Below are positions 1-9,668 of a DNA stretch of 56,292 nt, one piece after another (the stretch's first letter is position 1; every line of letters starts with the position of its first letter). The notes beneath the pieces are model-generated. The model made no database searches, was not told the origin of the DNA, and saw only the letters and a program-made list of their open reading frames with translations. This DNA comes from Eubacteriales Family XIII. Incertae Sedis bacterium. GTDB taxonomy: Bacteria > Bacillota > Clostridia > Peptostreptococcales > Anaerovoracaceae. The position numbers and the translations under genes were made by a program. Location of the stretch: NCBI GenBank assembly GCA_031277015.1, contig JAISLZ010000035.1:1-56292 (forward strand), in the 5' to 3' direction.

Positions 1-161
1 GACGAGCGCAACATTACGCGTCTAGGCGAACCCGCGCTTTGGATGTGAGTAGACTTCGCCTCCTATCTGTGCATAGCTTTCACGCGACAACCAACTGCGG
101 AAGCCGAAGAATGAGAACCGCAATACAAAACTCTCGCCTGCATCACGACCGATTAATAACA

Positions 162-214
162 AATCCGAACGCACCCGCTATCGGCCTTGCTGCCAATAAC
201 TGACCGTTCGGATT
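162..214 (-). terminator. possible terminator hairpin after tRNA-Val
   Basis: A perfect 10-bp inverted repeat (AATCCGAACG at 162-171, CGTTCGGATT at 205-214) with a long 33-nt loop lies just downstream of the tRNA-Val 3' end on the minus strand, followed on that strand by a short T-rich stretch. The long loop and weak T-tract make it only a plausible terminator. Bases 1-161 hold no gene I can support; one frame is open from the left edge to about 203 but its translation looks random. Confidence 0.4.
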
Positions 215-223
215 ATCTGGATT

Positions 224-300
224 TGGTGCGGGCATAGGGACTTGAACCCCAGACCCCATGGTTGTGACCCATGTGCTCTAGCCAGCTGAGCTATGCCCGC
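224..300 (-). tRNA. tRNA-Val (anticodon CAC)
   Basis: Read on the minus strand this folds into a complete cloverleaf: acceptor GCGGGCA paired with TGCCCGC, discriminator A and an encoded CCA; D arm GCTC/GAGC; anticodon stem CATGG/CCATG with loop GTCACAA, giving CAC (reads GUG valine codons); T arm with a TTCAAGT loop. Position 32 is an uncommon purine but U33 and A37 are normal. A consensus promoter lies immediately upstream, so it is probably transcribed alone. Confidence 0.93.
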
Positions 301-313
301 ATACCGCTTTCAT

Positions 314-342
314 ATTATCTGCGAAATCGTGAACACTGTCAA
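314..342 (-). promoter_or_regulatory. promoter of tRNA-Val
   Basis: On the minus strand TTGACA (337-342) and GATAAT (314-319) are separated by exactly 17 bp. The predicted start of transcription is about 7 nt before the mature tRNA 5' end, as expected for a stable RNA gene. Confidence 0.85.
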
Positions 343-459
343 GAAAAATGGGTGGATATTGAACAAAAACCTTCCGTAGGCAGCCCCTTTCACAAACGGC
401 GTTTTTTTACACTGATATTATCCGGTGGTTTTTATTGTGTGTTTTTCATATTGATATTG

Positions 460-489
460 TTGCACAAGTAGGTTTATTGGTAGTAAAAT
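460..489 (+). promoter_or_regulatory. candidate promoter of the glycine-rich surface protein gene
   Basis: TTGCAC (460-465) and TAAAAT (484-489) with an 18-bp spacer, about 80 nt upstream of the chosen ATG. A second -10-like GATAAT at 513-518 lacks a good -35. No other gene lies between the tRNA and the CDS. Confidence 0.45.
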
Positions 490-570
490 AGGAGACAGTA
501 ATAATGTGGTAAGATAATAGGTTCTGTATCACCGAGATAAACTGATAACCGCTTGGGAAGGGAAAATTTC

Positions 571-3500
571 ATGAAAGTTATTGATGTATTGAGTCGCAAT
601 ATAGCCTGCGCTCGGCTGAGAGCTACGGCTGTTGTCTTTGTGATTGTCATCGGGGCAATCATTGCGTTCACTCCTGTAGCGATCTTCTATGGCGTCTCCG
701 TTGCTCATGGTGAGAATGCCCAGTCTGTACAGTCCGCGGACGACAATGTTAAAGACGGAGTTTCCGCCATGGACAATGGTACGGTCGACGACGCTCCTTT
801 GAAGGAGGGCGCTGATGTGCCTGCATCGTCCATAGATGAAGGGGATCAAAAGAAAGATGAGTCGGTTCAACCGCTGGCGGCAAGTGATATCAGTATTTAT
901 ATAGGCTCGACTCCCATCGTGTCCAAAGGAGTTGTGCAAACTTCATCGCTTCCTTCCGGTATTACGGTCAACATTTCAGGCAACGATATCACCGTTAATG
1001 CTGCGGGAAATACATATAATGGGCTTACGATAACCGGTGGCAAGAGTGGAGATACCGTCACTTTACAATCCAACAACGCCACGTTTCAGGGCAATCATTT
1101 GTCTATGCCTCCTGTCCAATCCAGATATGGAGGGATATCGGGGATCACCTCTACGGATGGCTCCGCTCTGGTCATAAACGGATCTGTGACCGTTAAGGCC
1201 GAGAATGGCCAAGGCGAATCCCAAAAGGGCTACGCCTATCCCGGTATAGTGATCAACTCAGATCTTACCATCAATGGCCCGTTGACTACCTACGGGTCGA
1301 GCGAGAGTCAGTCCGGTCTTACTGCGGGATGCGGCATCCTCACCAATGGCCTCCTTACCACCAATACCTACGGTGATGGGATCAAGGCATATGCCGGCAG
1401 CAATCCCAACGGCTTCGGCGGTTCGGGCATAGACGCCTATGGCAAGGTTGATCTGAAGGGCGGCCCGGTGCTTGCGTATGGCGGAGATGGCAAATCCGGT
1501 GGTGTGGGTATCGTCGTTTATGATAGTAAGGCAAGCGGGGTTGATAATGCGTTGAACGTCAGCGGTGGTTCACTAGTAGCGGTCGGAGGCAATGGCAGTG
1601 GTGGATCCGGTGGCGCTGGTGTACTCACCCCGTATTCAATGACTGTCAACAACGGTGCGTCTATCAGCGGCACGGGTGGCAACGGCACGGAATTTGGCGG
1701 CACGGGCATCGCTGTGGCTACTCCGATCACTGGCGGAAAAGATGCGGATTCCGGTAACGGTTTTATCAGCAACAATGGGGGCGTTGTCTCCGGTGTAGGT
1801 GGTAGTGCTACGGCAGGTGACGGCTATGGTGGGGCCGGCCTCGAGACATCGGTACTTTCGATCACTGGAGGCAGTGGCGTTACCGGTACCGGAGGTGATG
1901 GTCATGGCAATGGCATAGGAGGGCCGGGGTTGCTTGCGTCATCCAATATCGTTGCGAAGGGTATAAGTGTCGATACGGGTGCTCGGCTTACCGGAATAGG
2001 CGGCGATGGCGGCGATGTGGATGGTAGCGGTGGCAATGGCATCATTACCAACGCAAAGATCAGCGCGTCAGGCGGTGCGGCGCTTAACGGTATGGGCGGT
2101 GCGGGCCATGGTTCGGGTGAAGGTGGTGACGGCGTAAGCTCTGGTGCCAAAATAGACGCGGCGAGCGGTGCACAGATAAACGGCGTTGGCGGAACGGCAT
2201 CTGCTTCAGGCGCGGGCGGCGGCGGTGTGGTCACCGGAGTTATCCGCGATCCCGTGACAGGAAAGGTCACAGATACTCCTGCGGGTACCGACGCTTCGGT
2301 TAACGTTGATAATGGCACATTTTATGGAGCGGGTGGCGATAGCGCGGGAGCGGGTGGAGGATCTGGTATAGTTATTGGAGGAGACCGTTCCAGTCCTGCG
2401 ATATCGGCGATCAACGGCACGAATATAGTCGGTAAGGGAGGCAAAGGAGGCAATCCAGGCGGAACGGGAGGCGACGGCATAAATGCCGGAGGCGCCGTAC
2501 GTCCGCAGAATGCGCCGTCCATTATCAACAAAGATTCAACGATTACCGGTAGTGGCGGTAATGGAGGAACGAGTTCCGATCCTAAGGTCTCCGGTGGTGA
2601 AGGTGGGACAGGTATTGAAACCGGCGGCGGCGGTACGTCCGTTACCGGTGAGGGATCGATAACAGGCGTTGGCGGTTCCGGAGGTGATAACTCCGGTGGT
2701 GGTTCCGGCGGCGCGGGCGGAGATGGTATTGGTACCGATGGCGGTGATGTCCTCACCGGCGGTGGTTCTACCGTGGGTGTTGGTGGCTCAGGTGGTGATA
2801 ATACCGGAACAGGCGGCACTGGCGGTGCAGGAGGGACGGGCATAGCTACCGATGCTCCTGGTAGCAACACTGGTGGTGACATCAACACCTCCGGTGGGAG
2901 TTCGACCATCGGTGAGGGCGGTGAAGGTGGTAAAGGCGGCAATACCGGAGGCGACGGAGGTGATGGTGTAGGTACAGGTGGCGGCAATGTCAACACTTCC
3001 GGTGGAAGCTCCGCTACAGGTGAAGGTGGTGAAGGTGGTTCGGGTGGCGTTACTGGCGGCGATGGCGGTGATGGCGTATCTACTGGTGGTGGTGACATTA
3101 CGACAACCGGCGAAAGCTCGACAGGCGGTCAAGGCGGGACGGGCGGTACAGGAGACAAAGATGGTGGTTCCGGCGGTGAGGGTATAGTTACAGGTGGCGG
3201 CGATGTCACCAATGTCGGCGGAAGTTCGACGACGGGCAATGGCGGCACGGGCGGCGTCGGCGGCCAGGCAGGCGGCACTGGCGGCGCCGGTATAGGCACT
3301 GGCGGCGGCGATATCAACAATCCTAGCAAACCTTCCCAATCCAACGGAAGCACCCCGCAAAAGGGCGGCGACGTGACCGGTACCGGAGGCAATGGCGGTG
3401 GCCTGAATGGCAAAGGTGGCTACGGTATCGGCACCGGGGGTGGCAACGTGAATACTGGCAACGGCGGTTCCACCACGGGCCAAGGTGGGAACGGCGCCGG

Positions 3501-3924
3501 CTCCGGCAAGGGCGGAGATGGTATTCGTACGGATGGCGGAGATGTAAACATTGGTCAAGGAGGATCCACTACAGGCGACGGTGGAAGTTCCTCTAAAGGC
3601 AAAGGGGGCAGTGGCATCAACGTCGGTACGGATCCTTCCGGAAAGATCAAAGTTTGGCCCAAGGGTGACTTGGTCGCAGAAGGCGGTACGGGAGAAACCG
3701 GCGGTGGAAAGGATTCTAACGCCGAGCCCACATATGTTAAGGTAAACAATGGAGGAGGCGACAGCGATGACGGTGGTGATAACGATTCGCCCGACACTGG
3801 TGACGGATTCCCTCTTGAATTGATGACGATGATGGCCGCGATTTCGGCAGCGATGTTGCTTCTTGCGCGCATAGGGTTCACTCGCGTGAGGAGTGGAAGG
3901 CGCATTAGAAGCAAAACTCCATGA
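571..3924 (+). CDS. large glycine-rich repeat surface protein with LPXTG-like C-terminus
   Basis: A 1117-residue protein. An N-terminal hydrophobic signal segment (about residues 15-45) is followed by an acidic linker, a beta-rich stretch, and from about residue 270 to 1050 long arrays of GGxG/GGDG units resembling PGRS-like or beta-helical surface proteins; the 3' part has a period of roughly 30-35 residues (GGGDVNTSGGSST-type units). It ends SPDTGD, a hydrophobic segment and an Arg-rich tail, the layout of a sortase signal with a non-canonical motif. The ATG at 571 is preferred to an in-frame TTG at 553 because GGGAAGGG ends 8 nt before it. Role is inferred as a cell-wall-attached surface or adhesion protein. 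No sortase gene is in the window. Confidence 0.85.
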   Translation: MKVIDVLSRNIACARLRATAVVFVIVIGAIIAFTPVAIFYGVSVAHGENAQSVQSADDNVKDGVSAMDNGTVDDAPLKEGADVPASSIDEGDQKKDESVQPLAASDISIYIGSTPIVSKGVVQTSSLPSGITVNISGNDITVNAAGNTYNGLTITGGKSGDTVTLQSNNATFQGNHLSMPPVQSRYGGISGITSTDGSALVINGSVTVKAENGQGESQKGYAYPGIVINSDLTINGPLTTYGSSESQSGLTAGCGILTNGLLTTNTYGDGIKAYAGSNPNGFGGSGIDAYGKVDLKGGPVLAYGGDGKSGGVGIVVYDSKASGVDNALNVSGGSLVAVGGNGSGGSGGAGVLTPYSMTVNNGASISGTGGNGTEFGGTGIAVATPITGGKDADSGNGFISNNGGVVSGVGGSATAGDGYGGAGLETSVLSITGGSGVTGTGGDGHGNGIGGPGLLASSNIVAKGISVDTGARLTGIGGDGGDVDGSGGNGIITNAKISASGGAALNGMGGAGHGSGEGGDGVSSGAKIDAASGAQINGVGGTASASGAGGGGVVTGVIRDPVTGKVTDTPAGTDASVNVDNGTFYGAGGDSAGAGGGSGIVIGGDRSSPAISAINGTNIVGKGGKGGNPGGTGGDGINAGGAVRPQNAPSIINKDSTITGSGGNGGTSSDPKVSGGEGGTGIETGGGGTSVTGEGSITGVGGSGGDNSGGGSGGAGGDGIGTDGGDVLTGGGSTVGVGGSGGDNTGTGGTGGAGGTGIATDAPGSNTGGDINTSGGSSTIGEGGEGGKGGNTGGDGGDGVGTGGGNVNTSGGSSATGEGGEGGSGGVTGGDGGDGVSTGGGDITTTGESSTGGQGGTGGTGDKDGGSGGEGIVTGGGDVTNVGGSSTTGNGGTGGVGGQAGGTGGAGIGTGGGDINNPSKPSQSNGSTPQKGGDVTGTGGNGGGLNGKGGYGIGTGGGNVNTGNGGSTTGQGGNGAGSGKGGDGIRTDGGDVNIGQGGSTTGDGGSSSKGKGGSGINVGTDPSGKIKVWPKGDLVAEGGTGETGGGKDSNAEPTYVKVNNGGGDSDDGGDNDSPDTGDGFPLELMTMMAAISAAMLLLARIGFTRVRSGRRIRSKTP

Positions 3925-3957
3925 AATAAGGTATAATATTTCCGAGTTGAGGAAGTA

Positions 3958-5094
3958 TTGAAAGAACAGAGCCTTAAAGAAAAATTAATAGTACACAGGC
4001 GCTTTTTGCATCGCGTTCCGGAGTTGGATCGCGATCTGCCCAAGACGACCGGTTACATCAGGAATTATCTCGCCGCTTTGCCGTGCGAGATAATTCCTGT
4101 GGCGGGTGGCGGATTCTGTGCGTTGTTTAAAGGCGGTAAGGCGGACGAAGGCTCACCCGCTACGGCATTTCGTACGGATATGGACGCGCTCCCCGTCACA
4201 GAGGAGAACGACGTAGATTATCGCTCGGAGCATGTGGGAGCAATGCACGCCTGCGGCCACGACGGCCATATGAGCATCATGCTCGGCTTTGCCGGTGAAG
4301 TTGCGGATAGCCTGGGCGGGCTGGACCGCAATGTACTGCTCGTGTTTCAACCGGCAGAGGAGACCACCGGCGGCGCGAAAGACATCGCGGCATCCGGCAT
4401 ATTTGAAAAGTACAATACCGAAAAAATATTCGGCATACACCTTTGGCCCGGATATCCTAAAGGAAGCATCATCTGCCGCGACGGCGACTTCATGGCTTCC
4501 ACAATGGTCCTCTACATAGGCATCAAGGGTCAATCTGCGCACATCGCCCAGTACAAGGAGGGCATCGATGCCATAGACGCCGCGTGCAAGTTCATTACGC
4601 GCTGCTATGAAACAGAAAAGAACGAGGTGTCCCCCGAAGTGAGGCGCCTGCTCAGGTTCGGTCTGCTTATAAGCGGCAACGCGAACAACGTGGTTGCGGA
4701 CACGGCGCTCATCGAAGGGACCCTTCGGACCTACGGCGAAGAAGTCAGGGATTTCCTGTGGGGCCGAATGGAAGAGATCGCCGGTGACATCGGCGCGCGG
4801 ACGGGGGCGAAGTTCACGTTCCGCCACTCCGACCCCTACCCCGCCGTGATCAATCCTCACGCGTTATTCTCGGAAGCAAAGAACACCTTGACGAAAGCGG
4901 GATTCGAGTTCATAGAACCTCTCGAGCCACTCATGATAGCCGAGGATTTTTCATGGTATCAGCGTAGGCTCCCAGGGCTGTTCTTTCACATCGGCACGGG
5001 CATGACTACCCCTCTGCACAACCCCAAATACCAAATTGATGAGGACGCGCTCGTGACCGGCGTGCGCGCGTACAAAGCCTTGCTCGGCATCTGA
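3958..5094 (+). CDS. M20 family amidohydrolase (N-acyl-amino-acid/peptide deacylase)
   Basis: A 378-residue cytosolic metallopeptidase-like protein of the M20D amidohydrolase type (hippurate hydrolase, N-acyl amino acid deacylase, IAA-amino acid hydrolase relatives). Family landmarks are HRRFLHRVPELD at the N-terminus, the metal-binding DMDALP and MHACGHDGH, QPAEETTGGA, GIHLWP and SAHIAQ in the lid domain. The TTG at 3958 is the only start placing the N-terminus where the family begins; GAGGA sits 4-5 nt upstream. A TATAAT at 3932-3937 could be its promoter. gltX begins 25 nt downstream (possible operon). The acyl substrate cannot be told from sequence. Confidence 0.9.
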   Translation: MKEQSLKEKLIVHRRFLHRVPELDRDLPKTTGYIRNYLAALPCEIIPVAGGGFCALFKGGKADEGSPATAFRTDMDALPVTEENDVDYRSEHVGAMHACGHDGHMSIMLGFAGEVADSLGGLDRNVLLVFQPAEETTGGAKDIAASGIFEKYNTEKIFGIHLWPGYPKGSIICRDGDFMASTMVLYIGIKGQSAHIAQYKEGIDAIDAACKFITRCYETEKNEVSPEVRRLLRFGLLISGNANNVVADTALIEGTLRTYGEEVRDFLWGRMEEIAGDIGARTGAKFTFRHSDPYPAVINPHALFSEAKNTLTKAGFEFIEPLEPLMIAEDFSWYQRRLPGLFFHIGTGMTTPLHNPKYQIDEDALVTGVRAYKALLGI

Positions 5095-5119
5095 CCGGAA
5101 AGGAAAAGAAGAATTGATA

Positions 5120-6817
5120 ATGAATACTGACGACAAGACAGTGATGGCTGAGCTGCTGTTCCCGAACCTTGAGTACGCGGAATCCGGCGGCGACCCTGAC
5201 TATTACGAGCGCAAATACCCATTGAGGGACCTGCCGGTGCCTGCGGCCGTGACGAGGCTCGGCCCGAGCCCCACAGGCTTTATCCATCTAGGTAACCTGT
5301 ATACCGCCTTTATGAACGAGAAGCTCGCGAACCAGACGAGCGGGGTATTCTACCTCCGCATAGAGGACACCGACAGCAAGCGCGAGGTTAAAGGCGCGGC
5401 GGAATCGCTGATCGCGTCGCTCGCCCACTTCGGCGTGAATTTTGACGAGGGCGTCACGCTCACAGAAGGCGGGGGCATCGCCGAGGTGGGGGATTACGGC
5501 CCCTACCATCAGTCAGGGCGCGCGGAAATATACCGGACATATGCCCGTAGGCTTGTCCTGAAAGGCCTCGCATACCCATGCTTTTTTACGCAGGATGAGA
5601 TAGACGAACTGAGAGCGGAGCAGGAGGGGCGCAAGGAGACCCCCGGCATATACGGCAGGTACGCGACGTACAGGGACATCTCGCCGGAGGACGCACAGGC
5701 CCGCATCGTGCGTGGCGAACGCTACGTGCTGCGCCTAAACGCGGACGCAGTGAACGCGGATACAGGCGCTACAGAGGAATACATAACGGTAACGGACGGC
5801 ATCAGGGGCAAACTCTCCGTGCCGCACAACGTCATGGACGTAGTTGTCCTCAAATCGGACGGCATGCCGACCTACCACTTCGCGCACGTGGTCGACGACC
5901 ACCTCATGCGCACGACACACGTCGTCAGGGGAGAGGAATGGCTCAGCTCGCTACCCATACACGTAGCCCTGTTCGGTGCGCTCGGATTTGACCTGCCTTT
6001 GTACTGCCATTCGACCGTGCTCATGAAGATGGACGGCGGCACGAAGCGCAAGCTATCGAAGCGCAAGGACCCCGAACTCTCGTTGGAATATTACCGCGCC
6101 GAAGGTTACCACCCTAAGGCGATACTCGAATACCTGCTCACGATCATCAACTCCAACTTCGAGGAATGGCGCGCAGCCAACCCTGACGCGCCGATAGAGG
6201 GCTTCGAGATGACGACGGGGAAGATGGGCGTGTCGGGCATACTGTTCGACCTGGACAAACTCGGCGATGTCAGCAAGGAAGTCCTCTCGCGACTGCCCGC
6301 GGGAGAGATAGCGGACTTCCTCATGAAGTGGGCGGGTATGTACGACCACAGGGCGCACGAGGCCATGGCGGCGGACCGGCAGCGCCTGGAGAAGATACTG
6401 GACATCGGGCGCGTCGGCGAGAAGCCGCGCAAGGACCTCGCCTACGCCAGGCAGATATGGGGGTTCATCTCGTATTTCTATGACGGGTTCTTCATCGTGT
6501 CGGATCCGTGGCCGGAGCGCGTGGCCGAAGGCGACGTACAGAAGATACTCGCCGGGTACATGGACGGCTATGTCCACACAGACAGTCGTGACATATGGTT
6601 CGGCAAGATAAGGGAGCTCGCAGAGAGGCTGGGGTACGCCGCGAAGCCAAAGGACTACAAAAAAGCCCCGGAAAGCTACAAGGGGCACGTCGGCGACGTC
6701 AGCACGGTCGTCCGCATAGCCCTGACCGGGCGCGCCTCCTCGCCCGACCTGCATGAGATACAGCAGATACTCGGCGAATCCGTCGTAATGGAACGCCTCG
6801 CTCGTTCAGCCAGTTGA
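5120..6817 (+). CDS. gltX: glutamate--tRNA ligase
   Basis: Class I aminoacyl-tRNA synthetase charging tRNA-Glu. The Rossmann-fold signature is PSPTGFIHLGN (HIGH motif) about 50 residues in, and the KMSKS equivalent is KLSKRKDP near residue 320. The protein is about 565 residues, longer than the usual 480-500, with an N-terminal extension of about 45 residues before the catalytic core, as in one clostridial-type branch. The start is uncertain: ATG at 5120 is given, but an in-frame TTG at 5114 is better spaced from AAGGA at 5100-5104. Probably co-transcribed with the preceding amidohydrolase. Confidence 0.93.
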   Translation: MNTDDKTVMAELLFPNLEYAESGGDPDYYERKYPLRDLPVPAAVTRLGPSPTGFIHLGNLYTAFMNEKLANQTSGVFYLRIEDTDSKREVKGAAESLIASLAHFGVNFDEGVTLTEGGGIAEVGDYGPYHQSGRAEIYRTYARRLVLKGLAYPCFFTQDEIDELRAEQEGRKETPGIYGRYATYRDISPEDAQARIVRGERYVLRLNADAVNADTGATEEYITVTDGIRGKLSVPHNVMDVVVLKSDGMPTYHFAHVVDDHLMRTTHVVRGEEWLSSLPIHVALFGALGFDLPLYCHSTVLMKMDGGTKRKLSKRKDPELSLEYYRAEGYHPKAILEYLLTIINSNFEEWRAANPDAPIEGFEMTTGKMGVSGILFDLDKLGDVSKEVLSRLPAGEIADFLMKWAGMYDHRAHEAMAADRQRLEKILDIGRVGEKPRKDLAYARQIWGFISYFYDGFFIVSDPWPERVAEGDVQKILAGYMDGYVHTDSRDIWFGKIRELAERLGYAAKPKDYKKAPESYKGHVGDVSTVVRIALTGRASSPDLHEIQQILGESVVMERLARSAS

Positions 6818-6880
6818 AAACCCCTCAATGGTGCATTTTCGACAAATCGACCGATATGATATACAGGCGAGAAATTGGGG

Positions 6881-6886
6881 TATAAT
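6881..6886 (+). promoter_or_regulatory. candidate -10 box for the secreted repeat protein
   Basis: TATAAT about 50 nt upstream of the ATG at 6936 in the AT-rich gap after gltX. I see no convincing -35 at 17 bp, so this rests on the -10 alone. Confidence 0.4.
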
Positions 6887-6935
6887 GAAATAAAGATAAT
6901 GGGACAATGGGAAGTTGCTGAACGGGAGAGTGAAG

Positions 6936-9605
6936 ATGATGAAGCGAAACATGATAGCAACAAATGGAAATTTATCCAAGGTATTTGCGGTGATGATTGC
7001 ACTTGCGGTTCTGCTGACATTCTCCGTCCCGTCGGAGACGTTTGCTGTAAGTAAGAGCAAAAACAACTACGCGAAATCCATCAAAACAAGCGTAGGGAGA
7101 TTAAGCCCTAAGTTCACCAAAAAGAAAACATCATACAAGATAAGCTTGAAGGCTAGCCAGACCAAAACCAAACTGACCTTTAAGAAATCCCACAATACGG
7201 CAAAGGTGCGGGTCAAAGTCGGAGCGGCCAAGTGGGGTAAATACTCATCGAAGGCTTCCGTAGCTACCACCGTCAAAGTGGCAAACGGCAAAAGCGTAGT
7301 CGTAAGGTACGGCGTAAAAGCCCAAAGCGGCGAGACAAAGACTTACAAGATCACGGTCACAAGAGCCCCAAGCGTTATCGCGATAAACGCGCTCGCAAAC
7401 CAGATCAAAGCTGCCATAGATGGCAAGCAGGCGAACTACGCGGTAAATTCATGGAATGCTCTGCAGACAGCCCTTGCAAACGCCGGCGATGGCGCCCTGA
7501 CGGTAGGGACTATGACGCAGGTGCAGATAGATGCTCTGTATGCCGCCCTTGACGCCGCATACAAGGCATTGGCTGACATCAGCAAGCTGAAAGCCGAGTT
7601 GGCATTGCCGGATGTGGATCCTGCAAATGACGAGATAAACCAGCCTCTATACACAACGAGCACTTGGTACAGATTCGATAACATCAGGATAATGGCACAG
7701 ATCACGGTAGACAATCCCGACACAACGCGGGTGCAAGCGGATAGCGCTTTGTTCAATCTAAAGTTTGCCGCAAAAGCTCGCGCGCTGAGGGGCAATCCGG
7801 AAAGTATCAATACGTTAGCAAATGAAATATTAAGGGAGATCGCCTTCGATGATTTGGTCGAAAATGACTATGCCAAAGATTCATGGACCCTCTTGCGGAG
7901 AGCGCTTACAGCCGCGGGCAGTGGCGATTTAGATACCTCCAACCTTACGCAGCAGCAGGTGGACAATCTCAAGAATAAGCTTGAAATAGCCAGAAAAACC
8001 GACGGTAATGGCACATTGGTTGACATAAGGGTGCTGAAAAGCGCTATAGATGAAGCAAAATCGAGAAACAGAACTCTATTTACAGCTGCTTCCTGGACTA
8101 CTTTCGAAACTGTCATAAACGCTGTCAACGGTGTTTTGACAAAGCCTGGCGCAAGCCGTGCAGAGGTAGAAAAGGCCGTAGCTGATTTGGCTGCCGCGAC
8201 GACAGCGCTGAAAACCGGATATATAGCAGATTTAGCGCTTGTAACCGTTTCAGCTTCAATTAGTGGAATCTCTGTTTTCAAAGATGCCATTGAAGACAGA
8301 AGTGTTACCTTGCAGTCGAGTATCGCAGGGCGCGTCATCACATTGACAGGCGCGGCGGAAGGCAACAAAGCTTCGTCCGCTACGATTTCATGGGGCACCA
8401 GCGATGCAGCCGGCAACTTGACAGCTTCCGGAGGTACAGGCGGAACTCAATACACAGTCACCATTCCGGCAAACGCAACAGGCCACATAACGGTAACTTT
8501 CACGGCATCGAATAACGGCATATCGAAGGCCCGTAGCGTTTCCATCTATGTAACGAACATCTCAGAATTTACAGTGGACTACCAAGCCTACGATGAATAT
8601 TATTACATGGTGAAAGACGTGAAGTTTGCGGATGCGGACAAAGACAATAGGGGTCCGAGCTTTGATCACGGAAGCGATGTCACTATGGCAACCACGAGCC
8701 GCGCTTTTCGTGCCAGAGCGTTCAACAAATCCGGTGGTGAGATCACTGGCACCAATTTCACTTGGAGTATCGTAAATCAGGGCGGCACAGGAGCGCAATT
8801 GATCAGTCCTACCGGGAAAACCAACTCGGTGATGATACCTGTGGGCTATGCGGGTACTATTACCATAAAAGTGGCGTCATCTGATTGCCCGTCCTACGAT
8901 GTGGTATTTGATATCGTTGTGGGCGTAAGACCGACCATCGCAGCCGAGGCGCGTGCCCTCACAACGACTTCAGTATTTGACACAGCGGACTGGTTGGAAG
9001 TGGCTACGCAGAGGGTCGGTGGCATAGACTACTCGCTTATCGTGCGCCAGGCGGTCTTGCCTGCTGTACCCGGATATGGAGTGTCCCATGCATTCGGCGA
9101 GGACAACAACTACATCGGCTCTGATGTACAGAAACATATCAACGCATGGTACGCTGACCTGCCGGCGAACAGCCTTTTGGTGACGCATGCCGTTAACCAT
9201 AACGCGCTTGAGCGCCTCGGCACCACATGCACTACCGTATGGGACGGCTACAGCACGCCAAAAGGTGGAACGCCCTCTGCTAGAAAAGATGTGGCATTTG
9301 CGCTCAGTTCGAGTGAAGTCATCAGCTTCATGTCCCGATTTATAATTGCGCAGGATGCGAACAAAGAAAACGAGACCAACATGGGTGAAGGTAGCCAGCA
9401 ATACAAGAATTGGGACCATCTGGCAGATGGAAAAACGCAGCCCTATACATGGCTTCGTTCGCCGGGCGGCATTCCGGCTACAGGTGGCTTTGTGTCTACA
9501 GCATCCACGCTGTTGCATGACCATGTCCGCTATGGCTACATCAATGATAATACGTACTTTGCGGTGCGTCCCGCCCTATGGGTGAGGTCAGAGATCTTTA
9601 ATTAA
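6936..9605 (+). CDS. secreted multi-domain surface protein (cadherin-like, FIVAR-like, Ig-like, DUF6273-like)
   Basis: About 889 residues starting with a signal peptide (KVFAVMIALAVLLTFSVPS). Domain order by eye: a Lys-rich cadherin-like beta-sandwich (about residues 45-145, with LSPKFTKKKTSYKISL and KTYKITV), helical FIVAR-like repeats (about 150-430), two Ig-like regions (about 430-680), and a C-terminal domain ending WLRSPGG and FAVRPALWV, typical of DUF6273 modules. There is no LPXTG motif. The ATG at 6936 follows GGGAGAG by 5 nt; an in-frame TTG at 6915 has no ribosome binding site. The same beta-sandwich module ends the protease at 42154. Function is inferred as wall-associated binding or adhesion. 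Confidence 0.82.
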   Translation: MMKRNMIATNGNLSKVFAVMIALAVLLTFSVPSETFAVSKSKNNYAKSIKTSVGRLSPKFTKKKTSYKISLKASQTKTKLTFKKSHNTAKVRVKVGAAKWGKYSSKASVATTVKVANGKSVVVRYGVKAQSGETKTYKITVTRAPSVIAINALANQIKAAIDGKQANYAVNSWNALQTALANAGDGALTVGTMTQVQIDALYAALDAAYKALADISKLKAELALPDVDPANDEINQPLYTTSTWYRFDNIRIMAQITVDNPDTTRVQADSALFNLKFAAKARALRGNPESINTLANEILREIAFDDLVENDYAKDSWTLLRRALTAAGSGDLDTSNLTQQQVDNLKNKLEIARKTDGNGTLVDIRVLKSAIDEAKSRNRTLFTAASWTTFETVINAVNGVLTKPGASRAEVEKAVADLAAATTALKTGYIADLALVTVSASISGISVFKDAIEDRSVTLQSSIAGRVITLTGAAEGNKASSATISWGTSDAAGNLTASGGTGGTQYTVTIPANATGHITVTFTASNNGISKARSVSIYVTNISEFTVDYQAYDEYYYMVKDVKFADADKDNRGPSFDHGSDVTMATTSRAFRARAFNKSGGEITGTNFTWSIVNQGGTGAQLISPTGKTNSVMIPVGYAGTITIKVASSDCPSYDVVFDIVVGVRPTIAAEARALTTTSVFDTADWLEVATQRVGGIDYSLIVRQAVLPAVPGYGVSHAFGEDNNYIGSDVQKHINAWYADLPANSLLVTHAVNHNALERLGTTCTTVWDGYSTPKGGTPSARKDVAFALSSSEVISFMSRFIIAQDANKENETNMGEGSQQYKNWDHLADGKTQPYTWLRSPGGIPATGGFVSTASTLLHDHVRYGYINDNTYFAVRPALWVRSEIFN

Positions 9606-9668
9606 TGAAACCTGCGAGTCAGATAGCGTCGGTGTAATAGGATAACAAGTAATAAACAAACAGACAGT

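Noticed and set aside
1-12. GACGAGCGCAAC resembles a 16S rRNA segment
   Set aside because: The match stops after about ten bases and the following sequence has no rRNA similarity.
1-203. Frame open from the left edge as the end of an upstream gene
   Set aside because: The translation (Arg/His/Ser-rich, no motif) does not look like protein. A minus-strand frame ending GGEVYSHPKRGFA also has no supporting start.
2322-3558. Long proline- or alanine-rich open frames opposite the glycine-rich surface gene
   Set aside because: They are mirror images of the GGC/GGT-rich repeats, have no ribosome binding sites and no family resemblance; the plus-strand gene explains the region.
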